Shown in pieces: positions 25,574 to 35,503 of a stretch of 64,000 nucleotides of DNA (position 1 is the stretch's first letter; each line of letters begins with the position of its first letter). Under the pieces are notes generated by a model. The model was not told the DNA's origin and ran no database searches. It worked only from the letters and a program-made list of their open reading frames with translations. The translations under genes and the position numbers were made by a program. The stretch is from an uncultured Cellvibrio sp. (GTDB lineage Bacteria; Pseudomonadota; Gammaproteobacteria; Pseudomonadales; Cellvibrionaceae). The stretch spans positions 50,345-114,344 of the forward strand of contig CAMLKG010000014.1 in assembly GCA_946480695.1 (NCBI GenBank). Reading direction: 5' to 3'.

Positions 25574-26986
25574 TCACTTTATAACCCTGTAACAGGGAAT
25601 GTATTCCCTTCCCGGCAGCTTCATCCGGCTCTGGCGGGCGAATGATTCGAGTAGTTCGTCCACTGGATACATAATTTCCGGGTCGCCGTGCAATTCAAAA
25701 TGACCGAATTGCTCAATTGCCAGGATACCTTCCTCTTTCACGTTACCTGCCACAATCCCGGAAAATGCACGCCGTAAATTAGCTGCCAGGCGGTCAACCT
25801 GCTGGTTTTTGTGAAGCTCCAGGTTACGCATATTTTCATGGGTAGGGATAAAGGGTTGCTGCAAATCCGGGCTGATTCTCAGTTGCCAGTTAAAGTAATA
25901 GGCATCGTCACTTAATTTGCGGAATTCGCGGACTTTTTTGATACCTTCCTTCATCTCACGCGCAACCGCATCCGGGTCGTTCACAATAATTTTGTAATGC
26001 GCCTGTGCTTCGGGGCCCAGCGTATCGCCGATAAACCTGTCCACCCGCTGGAAATATTCGGCAGAAGATGCCGGGCCGGTAAAAATTAACGGGAAGGGGA
26101 TATTGTTATTATCCGGGTGCAAAAGGATGCCGAGGATATAAAGGATTTCTTCGGTGGTACCCGCACCGCCAGGGAACACGATAATGCCGTGTCCCAAACG
26201 CACAAATGCCTCCAGGCGTTTTTCGATATCCGGCATGATGGCTAATTGGTTTACGATCGGATTGGGTGCCTCCGCCGCAATAATGCCGGGTTCGGTGATG
26301 CCGATATAACGTCCATTATTAATGCGTTGTTTGGCATGGCCAATGGTGGCACCTTTCATCGGGCCTTTCATCGCGCCGGGGCCGCACCCGGTACAGATAT
26401 CCAGACCGCGCAACCCGAGCTGGTAACCGACTTCTTTGGTGTAGTCGTATTCGATACGGTTAATCGAATGGCCGCCCCAGCAAACCACTAAATTCGGGTC
26501 CAGCCCCGGCTTTAATAAATTGGCATTGCGCAACATGTGAAATACGGCATCGGTAATGCCTTCCGATAATTGCAAATTAAATTTCGGGTTACCATTAATT
26601 TCATCGTTGTTATAAATCACATCGCGCAATACGGTAAACAAATGTTCGCTAATACCGCGAATCATCCTATCATCAACAAACGCATTGGCGGGCGCGTTTT
26701 TAACGGCAAGTTTGATACCGCGTTCTTGTTGGACAATGCTGATATCAAAATCCTTGTATCGCTCCAGCAGCTCCTTGCCATCATCAAGGTCGTTACCGGT
26801 ATTCAGTACGGCGAGGGAACAATTGCGAAATAATTTATACAAACCACTTTGGCTGGAATCCAGCAACTTGGCGACTTCCATCTTGGAAAGGATATTTAAT
26901 TGATCAATAGGAGTGATTAGCGCGTCGATTGTTTTATGTTCGCCGTTGGGATGAAGTTCAGGTTGGTTGGGATTTAGGTTACTCAT
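25574..26986 (-). CDS. ppnN: nucleotide 5'-monophosphate nucleosidase (LOG family)
   Basis: PpnN (YgdH) cleaves purine and pyrimidine nucleoside monophosphates to base and ribose-5-phosphate and in E. coli is controlled by (p)ppGpp. The product has about 470 residues. The LOG-domain motifs are clear: VVCWGGHSI, CTGCGPGAMKGPMKGA, MPDIEKRLEAFVR and FPGGAGTTEEILY. The flanking N- and C-terminal helical domains characteristic of PpnN (AFSGIVAGNVKEEGI, KLPGREYIPCY) are present. The start is the ATG with AAGGAA 5 bases upstream; a further ATG 15 bases earlier has no such site. Confidence 0.93.
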   Translation of the reverse strand: MSNLNPNQPELHPNGEHKTIDALITPIDQLNILSKMEVAKLLDSSQSGLYKLFRNCSLAVLNTGNDLDDGKELLERYKDFDISIVQQERGIKLAVKNAPANAFVDDRMIRGISEHLFTVLRDVIYNNDEINGNPKFNLQLSEGITDAVFHMLRNANLLKPGLDPNLVVCWGGHSINRIEYDYTKEVGYQLGLRGLDICTGCGPGAMKGPMKGATIGHAKQRINNGRYIGITEPGIIAAEAPNPIVNQLAIMPDIEKRLEAFVRLGHGIIVFPGGAGTTEEILYILGILLHPDNNNIPFPLIFTGPASSAEYFQRVDRFIGDTLGPEAQAHYKIIVNDPDAVAREMKEGIKKVREFRKLSDDAYYFNWQLRISPDLQQPFIPTHENMRNLELHKNQQVDRLAANLRRAFSGIVAGNVKEEGILAIEQFGHFELHGDPEIMYPVDELLESFARQSRMKLPGREYIPCYRVIK

Positions 26987-27167
26987 GGTATTCCTTAGCA
27001 TCCGGGGATGCGCTGGCGGATAATATTTTTAATTTGATGCTCCTAGTGTAGTGTTATTTTGTTGACCCTGCGTGCTGCTTTATCACGCTATGCCATAAAA
27101 TTCCCTGGCACGGTAAAACAAAGCTGCTTTTCCTGCGTAGTGCAAAAATTAATCGATGCGAGGCCTT

Positions 27168-27836
27168 ATGAACTATTTACCCTGTGTTGAAGTGGAAACT
27201 GCGCCGGGCATTCCGGTATCTGCCAGTGTGATCTGGTTGCATGGATTGGGGGCAGATGGTCATGATTTCGCACCGCTTGTCCCTGAATTGCAATTACCGG
27301 ACTCCTTGCCTGTCCGTTTCATCTTCCCCCACGCGCCGCAAATTCCTGTGACCGTAAATGGCGGTTATTTTATGCCAGCGTGGTATGACATCCTGGAAAT
27401 GAACCTGGAGCGTAAAATTGATGAAGTGCAATTAGTAAAAAATGCGCGCGCGGTGCAAAGGCTTATCCTTCGCGAGATTGAGCGAGGCATTCCTGCCGGA
27501 CGAATTATCCTTGCCGGTTTTTCCCAGGGCGGGGCAGTGGCTTACCAGGCGGGTTACACATTTGACCAGTCACTGGGTGGCCTTCTGGTGTTATCCAGTT
27601 ATTTTGCTACCGCCACCAACATCACTATCCACCCCGCCAACAAAAATACTCCATTGCTCATACAGCACGGTACCCGGGATTCCGTAGTCGCACCGGTATT
27701 GGGTGAGCGGGCCTATCAATTTGTAAAAAGCTTTGGTGGCAATGTGACTTATGAATCCTATGTGATGGAACATACTTTATGCGGCGAACAAATCATTGCT
27801 ATTTCCCGATGGCTGCAAGCGCGTTTAACAACGTGA
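27168..27836 (+). CDS. phospholipase/carboxylesterase-family alpha/beta hydrolase
   Basis: Esterase of about 222 residues. The oxyanion segment VIWLHGLGADGHDF, nucleophile elbow AGFSQGGAVAY, the aspartate in HGTRDSVV and the histidine in VMEHTLCGEQ complete a Ser-Asp-His triad of the acyl-protein thioesterase/carboxylesterase family. No signal peptide is seen, so it acts in the cytoplasm on small esters or lysophospholipids. ATG at 27168 is preferred over 27156 since a GAGG-type site directly precedes it. It ends two bases before the stop of the GH84 gene on the other strand. Confidence 0.9.
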   Translation: MNYLPCVEVETAPGIPVSASVIWLHGLGADGHDFAPLVPELQLPDSLPVRFIFPHAPQIPVTVNGGYFMPAWYDILEMNLERKIDEVQLVKNARAVQRLILREIERGIPAGRIILAGFSQGGAVAYQAGYTFDQSLGGLLVLSSYFATATNITIHPANKNTPLLIQHGTRDSVVAPVLGERAYQFVKSFGGNVTYESYVMEHTLCGEQIIAISRWLQARLTT

Positions 27837-27838
27837 AA

Positions 27839-28939
27839 TTATTCCGTCAAACAGGCGGGATCAAATTGATACTCGCCATTAAGCCAATCGACAATTTCCT
27901 GTGCGTAAGGGTTATCCGGGAATTTATTATAGTGTTCGCGCAATTCAGTTTTTTCTTCGCCTGTTAAATTCCGCAATCCGGTATCTTGCAACTTTGCAAT
28001 GTCTCTCAATAGGTCATTGCCCAGTTGTTTTCCGCACAGTGTTTCACAAAGGTGCGCAAAGGTTTTATGTGGCTCGTACCCTTCCCGTAATTCATAGGCG
28101 ATAGGTACGCTGGCTAATGGAAGCTGCGAAAGCCAGGCTTGATTCATCGGGTTAATTGCATGCCCGGCAATTTTTTTATCCAGTAACGCATGGGTTTTAT
28201 CAACAGCACGTAATTGCAACAGGTTGGATTTTACGGCGCCGTCATTGACCGGGTAGTTATCCCACAAGAAAGGCTGGCGCCCGAGTAGCTCGGTTACTTC
28301 AGCCAAATGCGTTTCCGGATAACAGGTAGAGCAAACTTTTTCCCCGGTCCAAAATATATCAATGGCGGGATCGAGTTGGTTTGCAAAGGCCTGCCAGTAA
28401 TTTTCCGGCATCTTGCCAAACACCTTTTCCAATACCGGATCAAAACTGTAATAGGTTGGGCAAAAGATTATTTTTTTTGCGCTGGATATTTCCGCCGCTT
28501 GATGGGCAATGTCTATTTGGAGTGTCGCCAGGCCCGGAATATCGCCGCGCATATCGTCGAATAAAATGCAGAGGATATCCGGTGCGAGTTCATTAATCTG
28601 TTTGATGCGATCCCCCAGTAATTTGCGCTGGTCCCGCGATGGGTCCAGGTAAATCTCGTGCGGGCTCAACCCAATTCCAAATTCAATATTGTTGTCGCGG
28701 TAGGTTTCACGCAACTTTAGCAACCGGGACTTCTCGTTATCCGGCCAATCCGTTTGCCATTGCTTGCGCAAATGCTTGTCGCTTTTTGGTGCATAAAGAT
28801 AAAAATCGAACTTATGTAGTGCAAGAAATTTTGCGTAGCTGGCGCGGCTTTCCCAACTCCAGTGCCGCCCGAAAAAACCTTCGATAACTCCCAATGGGAT
28901 TGTGCGGTTTTTGTCCGTTGTAAGGTCGGTACTGTGCAT
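27839..28939 (-). CDS. GH84-type beta-N-acetylglucosaminidase domain protein
   Basis: Protein of 366 residues consisting almost only of a GH84 (NAGidase) catalytic domain. IEGFFGRHWSWESR, FYLYAPKSDKHLRKQW, SPHEIYLD and ILFDDMRGD match the family; D128-D129 correspond to the two adjacent catalytic aspartates that act by substrate-assisted catalysis. FWTGEKVCSTCYP and LWDNYPVNDG complete the active site. There is no signal peptide, so unlike most bacterial GH84 enzymes it seems cytoplasmic. It may process GlcNAc-containing molecules from chitin or cell-wall recycling; a protein O-GlcNAcase role would be speculation. Confidence 0.85.
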   Translation of the reverse strand: MHSTDLTTDKNRTIPLGVIEGFFGRHWSWESRASYAKFLALHKFDFYLYAPKSDKHLRKQWQTDWPDNEKSRLLKLRETYRDNNIEFGIGLSPHEIYLDPSRDQRKLLGDRIKQINELAPDILCILFDDMRGDIPGLATLQIDIAHQAAEISSAKKIIFCPTYYSFDPVLEKVFGKMPENYWQAFANQLDPAIDIFWTGEKVCSTCYPETHLAEVTELLGRQPFLWDNYPVNDGAVKSNLLQLRAVDKTHALLDKKIAGHAINPMNQAWLSQLPLASVPIAYELREGYEPHKTFAHLCETLCGKQLGNDLLRDIAKLQDTGLRNLTGEEKTELREHYNKFPDNPYAQEIVDWLNGEYQFDPACLTE

Positions 28940-29480
28940 ATTTAATTTTCCTGCCGGGCTTGCGAATAAAATAAAAATGTGGAGGTTAGCGATTTACCAG
29001 GAGCGCCGGAGCTTACCGGCTCGTACCATTTTGCGTCGCAGGGTTTTCGAAAATTGCTTGTGTAAAATTAATGATAATTCGCACGGCAAGTTGAGGCGCA
29101 TCGGCGCCTGGTTTAATTGACACCTAAAACCCATCTGCCTATGATAGCGGCCTTTTTGTGCCGGACAATTTTTGTTTGCTACTGCGGAAAAATTTTCAGG
29201 GATTTTGTGGGTTTTTTGTGATTGTTTCGGGAGTTAGCGGCTTTTCACCAGGCTCTCTCTTTAATACAGCGAAATCTAGGATGGTATCCACAAAAGTATG
29301 TTTTGCTGTAGGAAGTTTATCCTTTCTCCGTCAGCCAAAAGTGGCAATAACCTATTTGCAAAAGGCGTAGACCTATACGATTCGGTCCCGGTACCACTGA
29401 CAGTATTAACTAACAACGACAATAGGAATCAACCACCTGTTTAGGAATGCCACCTATGCAATTAGTTTGCGGAGTAGTAA
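28940..29480. other. 541-bp intergenic region before pgi
   Basis: The divergent space between the GH84 gene and pgi. Apart from a small hairpin AGGCGC-ATCG-GCGCCT (29094-29109) I see no gene or strong repeat. It should carry both promoters. A GGAG ribosome site lies just before the pgi start. Confidence 0.4.
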
Positions 29481-31148
29481 ATGACTAATCCAAACCTTTC
29501 TCCTACTGATTTACCTGCCTGGAAAGCGTTGAGTGCCCACGCTGCCCGGATGAAAACGCAACATATGAAAGGGCTGTTCGCTACCGATGGCCAGCGTTTT
29601 GACAAGTTCTCCCTACAACTTTCCAGCCTCCTGTTTGATTACTCCAAGAACCTGATTACCGACGAAACCCAAGCCGCCTTACTGGCATTGGCTAAAGAGT
29701 CTGATGTCGAAGCCTGGCGCAGCCGCATGTTTGCCGGCGAGCATATCAATGCCACCGAGGATCGCGCTGTTATGCATGTTGCGCTGCGCGATAAATCTTC
29801 CAGGCCCATCATGATTGATGGTACTGACGCCCGTCCGGCCATCAATGCTGAATTGGAGCGCATGCGTAAACTGAGCGAAAAGCTGCGCTCGGGTGCCTGG
29901 ACCGGTTATACCGGCAAAACGATTACGGACATCGTGAGTATCGGTATTGGCGGTTCCAACCTCGGTCCGTTAATGGCATGCGAGGCGTTAAAGGCGTACA
30001 GCGATAAACGTTTCAATATCCACTTTGTATCCAATATTGACGGCGTCCAGATTGCAGAAGTGCTGGAAGGGTTGAATCCCGAAACCACGTTGTTTGTGAT
30101 CTCATCCAAGACCTTTACCACCCAGGAAACCATGACCAATGCCCGCACTGCCGAGCAATGGTTTATGAGCGCGGCGGGCGATAAAACGGCAATCGCCAGG
30201 CATTTCGTGGCTGTTTCCACCAATCGCAAACTGGTAACGGCGTTTGGTATTGCAGAAGAAAATATTTTTGATATGTGGGATTGGGTCGGCGGTCGCTTTT
30301 CCCTGTGGTCTGCCATCGGTTTGCCCATTGTATTGTTCCTCGGTTATGGGGTGTTCGACGAACTGCTGCAAGGCGCCTATGAGATGGACCAACATTTCCT
30401 GGCGGCGCCGCTGGCGGAAAACGCGCCGGTTATGCTGGCATTGATAGGCATCTGGAACCGTAATTTCCTCGGTTATCCGGCACATGCGTTATTGCCTTAC
30501 GACCAGTGCCTGCACCGCTTCCCCGCTTATATGCAACAGGCGGAAATGGAAAGTAACGGTAAATCCGTCAATTGGGCGGGCGAGCAGGTGGCCTACGCGA
30601 GCGTGCCGCTGGTGTGGGGTGAGGTGGGGATCAATGGGCAGCACGCGTTTTATCAAATGTTGCACCAGGGGACCGATATTATCCCCGCCGATTTCATTGG
30701 CTCGGTAGCCCCGACTATCGCTGTCGAAGGCCATCACGATGCATTGATGGCCAATTTCTTCGCCCAAACCCAGGCATTGATGCTGGGGAGCGATGCCGAT
30801 CAGGTTCGCCGCGAATTGACAGCCAAAGGCGTTAGTGCCGCGCGCATCGAGGAAATTGTCGAGCACAAGGTACATCGCGGTAATCGCCCGACGAATACCA
30901 TCCTGTTGAATAAAGTGGATGCCCGTACCCTGGGCGCCCTGATTGCGCTTTATGAGCACAAAATCTTCGTTCAAGGTATCATCTGGCGCATTCACTCCTT
31001 CGACCAATGGGGTGTTGAACTGGGTAAAGTGCTTGCGGCTGGCATCCAGCCTGAACTGGATTTGGGTAAGCCTACCAATGCCGGGCATGATGCTTCCACT
31101 CGCAATTTGATCGATTTTTACAAGCGCGCCAAAGCCGGTAATCAATAA
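29481..31148 (+). CDS. pgi: glucose-6-phosphate isomerase
   Basis: Interconverts glucose-6-phosphate and fructose-6-phosphate. At 555 residues it is like E. coli Pgi (549). Diagnostic blocks are SIGIGGSNLGPLM, VSNIDG, FVISSKTFTTQETMTNA, WDWVGGRFSLWSAIGLPI, MESNGKSV and the C-terminal signature DQWGVELGK. It opens the run of sugar-phosphate genes, and here probably serves to return triose- and fructose-phosphates to the Entner-Doudoroff pathway as well as to feed sugars into it. Confidence 0.98.
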   Translation: MTNPNLSPTDLPAWKALSAHAARMKTQHMKGLFATDGQRFDKFSLQLSSLLFDYSKNLITDETQAALLALAKESDVEAWRSRMFAGEHINATEDRAVMHVALRDKSSRPIMIDGTDARPAINAELERMRKLSEKLRSGAWTGYTGKTITDIVSIGIGGSNLGPLMACEALKAYSDKRFNIHFVSNIDGVQIAEVLEGLNPETTLFVISSKTFTTQETMTNARTAEQWFMSAAGDKTAIARHFVAVSTNRKLVTAFGIAEENIFDMWDWVGGRFSLWSAIGLPIVLFLGYGVFDELLQGAYEMDQHFLAAPLAENAPVMLALIGIWNRNFLGYPAHALLPYDQCLHRFPAYMQQAEMESNGKSVNWAGEQVAYASVPLVWGEVGINGQHAFYQMLHQGTDIIPADFIGSVAPTIAVEGHHDALMANFFAQTQALMLGSDADQVRRELTAKGVSAARIEEIVEHKVHRGNRPTNTILLNKVDARTLGALIALYEHKIFVQGIIWRIHSFDQWGVELGKVLAAGIQPELDLGKPTNAGHDASTRNLIDFYKRAKAGNQ

Positions 31149-31209
31149 AGCGCAGGAACTTTGGGCTCATTGCCAAAGTCGTTTAAGCCGAGAGACACAA
31201 AACCAGTGC

Positions 31210-31287
31210 GCGCCAGGCAATGCACCTGGCGCCATGCGCGGATTGATAATCCGCGCAGACTTCGCAAGCGCACCCGCTTGCGCCAGG
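31210..31287 (+). repeat. three consecutive hairpins between pgi and edd
   Basis: Hairpin 1: GCGCCAGG (31210-31217)/CCTGGCGC (31225-31232). Hairpin 2: TGCGCGGATT (31235-31244)/AATCCGCGCA (31248-31257). Hairpin 3: CGCAAGCG (31263-31270)/CGCTTGCG (31275-31282). All are perfect. A second GCGCCAGG at 31280-31287 could compete with hairpin 1 for the CCTGGCGC arm, giving an alternative fold that breaks hairpin 3. None has a U-tail, so simple termination is unlikely. Confidence 0.75.
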
Positions 31288-31316
31288 TACAGACCCAATG
31301 AGCAATGGTATTCCCC

Positions 31317-33149
31317 ATGACTGATGTGTTAGCTACAGATCCAAGACTTGTCGAAATTACCGAGCGAATTATCGCCCGCAGTAAAGATGCCCGTGCTGCC
31401 TATCTGGCGCGCGTTAATAAATTCCGCAGCAAGGGACCAGCGCGTCATCATTTGGGGTGCGCCAACCTGGCTCATGGTTTTGCCGCGTGTAATGCGGCTG
31501 ATAAAGAAGCATTGGCGGAGGGGCAGGCACCCAATTTGGGGGTGGTATCCGCCTATAACGAAATGCTTTCCGCGCATGTTCCCTATGGCGAGTATCTGGA
31601 GCCTATCAAGGCTGCCGCCAAAGAGATGGGCATGACGGCGCAAATGGCAGGTGGCGTCCCTGCCATGTGTGATGGTGTGACCCAGGGCTTCCCGGGTATG
31701 GAAATGTCCCTGTTCAGCCGCGATGTGATTGCCATGGGCACAGCCATTGCGCTCTCCCACGATATGTTTGACGGCGCCATGTGCCTGGGGGTGTGCGACA
31801 AAATTGTACCCGGCTTGATGATAGGGGCCTTGTCATTCGGGCAATTGCCCATCGTATTTATCCCGGCGGGCCCTATGACGCCCGGCTTGTCCAATGCGGA
31901 AAAAGCCAAGGCGCGCCAGTTATTTGCAGAAGGGAAGGTAGGCCGCAAAGAATTACTGGCAGCGGAAAGCGCCTCCTATCACAGTGCCGGTACCTGTACG
32001 TTTTACGGTACTGCCAATACCAACCAGATGTTGATGGAAATCATGGGTATGCATTTACCCGGCAGTACCTTTATCAACCCCTATACTCCGATGCGCGATG
32101 CCTTGACTCGTGCCCATGTGCATCAACTGGCGCAGATTACCCGCGAAGGAAGCCGAGTCATATTGGCGGATATAGTGACCGAAAAGTCCGTGGTGAATGG
32201 CATTGTCGGGTTAATGGCAACAGGCGGCTCCACCAACCATGCCATGCATATCGTGGCTATCGCCCGCGCGGCGGGTGTGATAATTGATTGGCAAGATTTG
32301 TCTGACATTTCAGATATAATTCCGCTCATGTGCCGTATCTATCCCAATGGGCTGGCGGATGTGAACCGCTTCCAGGCGGTTGGCGGCATGGGTTACCTGA
32401 TTCGCGAATTGCGCAATGCAGGTTTTTTACATGACGACGTAAAAACAATCATGGGGGCGGAAGGTGGTTTGTCTCACTACACCAGGGAACCTTTCCTCGA
32501 AAACGGCGAATTGGTATGGCGTGACGCCCCTGCCGAAAGCCTGGATGACTCAGTGCTCCGGCCAGCGAACAAACCGTTTGCGCCAGAGGGCGGTTTACGC
32601 TTGCTGAAAGGCAATGTCGGTCGTTCGGTGATCAAGATTTCGGCGGTTAAGCCCGAGCATCGCAAAGTCACTGCACCGGCTGTTGTTTTCCACAGCCAGG
32701 AAGAATTGCAGTCCGCGTTTAAGCGCGGTGAATTGGAAAAAGATTTTATTGCTGTCGTTCGCTTCCAGGGGCCGAAGGCCTGCGGTATGCCGGAATTGCA
32801 TAAACTGACTCCGCCGCTGGGGGTATTGCAGGATCGCGGTTTTAAAGTTGCGCTGGTAACAGATGGCCGTATGTCTGGCGCCTCTGGTAAGATTCCAGCC
32901 GCCATTCATATGACACCGGAAGCGCTGGATAACGGCGTAATAGGGATGATCGAGACCGGGGATATGATTGAGCTGGATGCTGAAGCGGGAACCTTGCGAT
33001 TACTCGTCGATGATGAAACCCTGGCCAAGCGCCAGCCGGCACAATGTGATTTGACCAACGTCCACTATGGAATGGGGCGGGAATTGTTTGCTCCCTTCCG
33101 CGCCTCGGTGGGCCTGGCTGAAGAAGGAGCTACGGTGTTTAACTGGTAA
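31317..33149 (+). CDS. edd: 6-phosphogluconate dehydratase
   Basis: First enzyme specific to the Entner-Doudoroff pathway: dehydrates 6-phosphogluconate to KDPG using a [4Fe-4S] cluster. About 610 residues, as in E. coli Edd (603). The cysteine-containing blocks [31 protein letters not shown] and [16 protein letters not shown] hold the expected cluster ligands, and [17 protein letters not shown] near the C-terminus is the dehydratase signature. The second ATG is preferred by alignment with Edd N-termini; an in-frame ATG four codons earlier cannot be excluded, as neither has a strong ribosome site. Confidence 0.97.
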   Translation: MTDVLATDPRLVEITERIIARSKDARAAYLARVNKFRSKGPARHHLGCANLAHGFAACNAADKEALAEGQAPNLGVVSAYNEMLSAHVPYGEYLEPIKAAAKEMGMTAQMAGGVPAMCDGVTQGFPGMEMSLFSRDVIAMGTAIALSHDMFDGAMCLGVCDKIVPGLMIGALSFGQLPIVFIPAGPMTPGLSNAEKAKARQLFAEGKVGRKELLAAESASYHSAGTCTFYGTANTNQMLMEIMGMHLPGSTFINPYTPMRDALTRAHVHQLAQITREGSRVILADIVTEKSVVNGIVGLMATGGSTNHAMHIVAIARAAGVIIDWQDLSDISDIIPLMCRIYPNGLADVNRFQAVGGMGYLIRELRNAGFLHDDVKTIMGAEGGLSHYTREPFLENGELVWRDAPAESLDDSVLRPANKPFAPEGGLRLLKGNVGRSVIKISAVKPEHRKVTAPAVVFHSQEELQSAFKRGELEKDFIAVVRFQGPKACGMPELHKLTPPLGVLQDRGFKVALVTDGRMSGASGKIPAAIHMTPEALDNGVIGMIETGDMIELDAEAGTLRLLVDDETLAKRQPAQCDLTNVHYGMGRELFAPFRASVGLAEEGATVFNW

Positions 33150-33163
33150 GCAGTTAAATTTTG

Positions 33164-33194
33164 GACCCCGAACCTGGTTCGGGGTCTTCGTTTT
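33164..33194 (+). terminator. terminator/attenuator between edd and zwf
   Basis: Perfect 10-bp stem GACCCCGAAC (33164-33173)/GTTCGGGGTC (33177-33186), 3-base loop, then TTCGTTTT. It could end the pgi-edd message or reduce read-through into zwf. Confidence 0.75.
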
Positions 33195-33270
33195 AAAAAC
33201 ATGCCTGAAATTAACAAGGTATTTGTACACGTATATCCACTGTCCAGATTCATAAACAGGATTACTCCTC

Positions 33271-34758
33271 ATGCTCGAAGCGTTTGATTTTGTCATTTTT
33301 GGTGGTGCTGGCGATTTGGCCCTGCGCAAGTTGATTCCGGGTCTTTATCGCGCCCACCGCGAAGGCTCACTGCCTGCCGGTGCGCGGATTATTCCTACTT
33401 GCCGCAATACCCAGATGGTTGCCGAGTACAAAGACAAAGTGCGCGAAGCGGCGGAGAAACATCTCAACGCGGATGAATTCGTAGCGGCGGATTGGGATGA
33501 GTTTGCCAAGTGCCTGTTCCCGGTATTTGTTGACATAAGCACCCTGGACCAACACTGGGACGCATTGGCGCAGTTATTGAATTCAGGTGGCAACAGTCAC
33601 CGTGTGTTTTACCTTTCAACGCCACCTTCAGTATTCAGTATTTGTTGCAAACATCTGCACGAATCGGGGTTAATTACTGACAAAGCACGCGTTGTAGTAG
33701 AAAAACCCCTTGGTTATGACGGCAAAACCGCTGAAGAAATCAACAGCCAAATCGCCGCATACTTTAAGGAAGATGCCATTTTCCGTATCGACCATTACCT
33801 GGGCAAAGAAACGGTACAAAACCTCCTGGCGTTGCGTTTCGCCAACGGCATGTTTGAGCACCTGTGGGACGCGAAATCCATCGACCATGTGCAGATCACC
33901 ATATCCGAAACCGTGGGCCTTGAAGGCCGCGCCAGTTTCTACGATGGCGCCGGTGCTCTGCGCGACATGGTGCAAAACCATATCCTTCAATTGCTTTGCC
34001 TGGTAGCGATGGAGTCCCCGAACAAGATGACCGCCGAGCGTATCCGCGCGGAAAAATTAAAAGTTCTCGAAAACCTGCGCCCGTTGACCGGCAACACGGT
34101 TAAATACAATACAGTACGCGGCCAGTATGTAGCGGGTGAAGTGGGCGGCAAACAGGTTCCGGGTTACCTGGAAGAATTGGGCCAGCCAAGCAACACCGAA
34201 ACGTTTGTGGCGATTCGCGCGTACATTGATAACTCCCGCTGGGCAAATGTGCCTTTCTATCTTCGCACCGGCAAACGCATGAAGCAGCGTTTCGCGGAAA
34301 TCGTTATCCAATACAAAGATGTCGCGCATCGTGTTTATCCGGAATCCGCCGGGGGTACAACACCCAATCGTTTGATTATTCGCTTGCAACCGGAAGAGAG
34401 CATCAAGATCGTTATGGTTGCCAAAGATCTTGAAAAGCACGAAACCCATTTGCGTCCAATGGTGTTGAACCTGAATTTTGCTGATACCTATAAGGATTTC
34501 TATTCCGATGCCTATAAGCGCTTGATGCTGGATGCTGCCGCCGGTGATGCCAGCCTGTTTATCCACCGCGCTGAAGTGGCTGCTGCCTGGGCCTGGATTG
34601 ACCCGATCATTGATGCCTGGCAACGCCCGGAAAATAAACCGCAAGGTTATATGGCGGGAAGTTGGGGGCCGCAGGCCTCCGCACAAATGCTCGCCAGTGA
34701 CCGCCGCCGCTGGTTCTCGATTGATGAAGTTTTGTCAGGAGCCGATCAGGAATGGTAA
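33271..34758 (+). CDS. zwf: glucose-6-phosphate 1-dehydrogenase
   Basis: Oxidises glucose-6-phosphate to 6-phosphogluconolactone, producing NAD(P)H. The 495-residue protein has the nucleotide-binding FGGAGDLALRKLIPGLY and the active-site signature RIDHYLGKETVQNLLALRFAN with the catalytic His region. DGAGALRDMVQNHILQLLCL and GKRMKQRFAEIVIQY are further conserved blocks. It overlaps pgl by seven bases (ATGGTAA), so the two consecutive enzymes are probably translationally coupled. Confidence 0.98.
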   Translation: MLEAFDFVIFGGAGDLALRKLIPGLYRAHREGSLPAGARIIPTCRNTQMVAEYKDKVREAAEKHLNADEFVAADWDEFAKCLFPVFVDISTLDQHWDALAQLLNSGGNSHRVFYLSTPPSVFSICCKHLHESGLITDKARVVVEKPLGYDGKTAEEINSQIAAYFKEDAIFRIDHYLGKETVQNLLALRFANGMFEHLWDAKSIDHVQITISETVGLEGRASFYDGAGALRDMVQNHILQLLCLVAMESPNKMTAERIRAEKLKVLENLRPLTGNTVKYNTVRGQYVAGEVGGKQVPGYLEELGQPSNTETFVAIRAYIDNSRWANVPFYLRTGKRMKQRFAEIVIQYKDVAHRVYPESAGGTTPNRLIIRLQPEESIKIVMVAKDLEKHETHLRPMVLNLNFADTYKDFYSDAYKRLMLDAAAGDASLFIHRAEVAAAWAWIDPIIDAWQRPENKPQGYMAGSWGPQASAQMLASDRRRWFSIDEVLSGADQEW

Positions 34759-35462
34759 CCGAACGTTTATTTGAGAATCGCGCGGAAATGATTGCCTCTT
34801 TGCAAACCGAATGTGAAAGGGCGTTACGAAGCGCAATTGAAGATCGTGGTGAGGCGACATTTATGGTGTCTGGTGGAAGCACACCGGAACCGCTCTATAA
34901 AGCATTGAGTCATTCTGATCTTGATTGGGAGTCAGTCTATGTTGCGTTGGTGGATGAACGCTGGGTTGACTTCGATCACGATAAGAGCAACGAGGCCTTT
35001 ACTGTTAAGCATCTGATCCAAAACAAAGCGGCTGCGGCCAATTTGGTCGGTATGAAAAACTCTGCCGAAACCGCTGCTGGGGGTTTGGCAGATTGCGAGG
35101 CGGCTTACCAACAATTGGCGCAGCCATTCGATATCACCATTTTGGGAATGGGTTCTGATGGCCACACGGCTTCATTATTTCCCCATGCCCAGGGGCTGGA
35201 TGAGGCATTGAATCCGGATTCCGATAGCCTCTGTGCAGCAATTACCGCTAAGCAAAGTGAAGTGACCGGCGCGATTGTTGAGCGTATGACCTTGTCTCTT
35301 GCTGGTTTGCTGCGTTCAAAATCACTGGTGTTGTTAATCACGGGTGAGGAGAAGCTCGCGGTATTGCGCGCGGCGCAAGGCGAGGGTGACGTAAAAGATA
35401 TGCCGATCCGGGCAGTGTTGCGCCAGGATCGGGTGCCGGTAATCGTTTACTGGGCACCTTAA
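34752..35462 (+). CDS. pgl: 6-phosphogluconolactonase
   Basis: DevB/SOL-type lactonase, 236 residues, hydrolysing 6-phosphogluconolactone made by Zwf. The glucosamine-6-phosphate isomerase-like fold is recognisable from MVSGGSTPEPLYKALS, VALVDERWVDFDHDKSNE and TILGMGSDGHTASLFPH with its catalytic histidine. Its ATG lies within the last codons of zwf, and eda follows 41 bases after its stop. It supplies the substrate of edd. Confidence 0.96.
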   Translation: MVTERLFENRAEMIASLQTECERALRSAIEDRGEATFMVSGGSTPEPLYKALSHSDLDWESVYVALVDERWVDFDHDKSNEAFTVKHLIQNKAAAANLVGMKNSAETAAGGLADCEAAYQQLAQPFDITILGMGSDGHTASLFPHAQGLDEALNPDSDSLCAAITAKQSEVTGAIVERMTLSLAGLLRSKSLVLLITGEEKLAVLRAAQGEGDVKDMPIRAVLRQDRVPVIVYWAP

Positions 35463-35503
35463 CCTATTTTCATAAACCTAATGTGAGCAACGAGGGACAC
35501 CCA

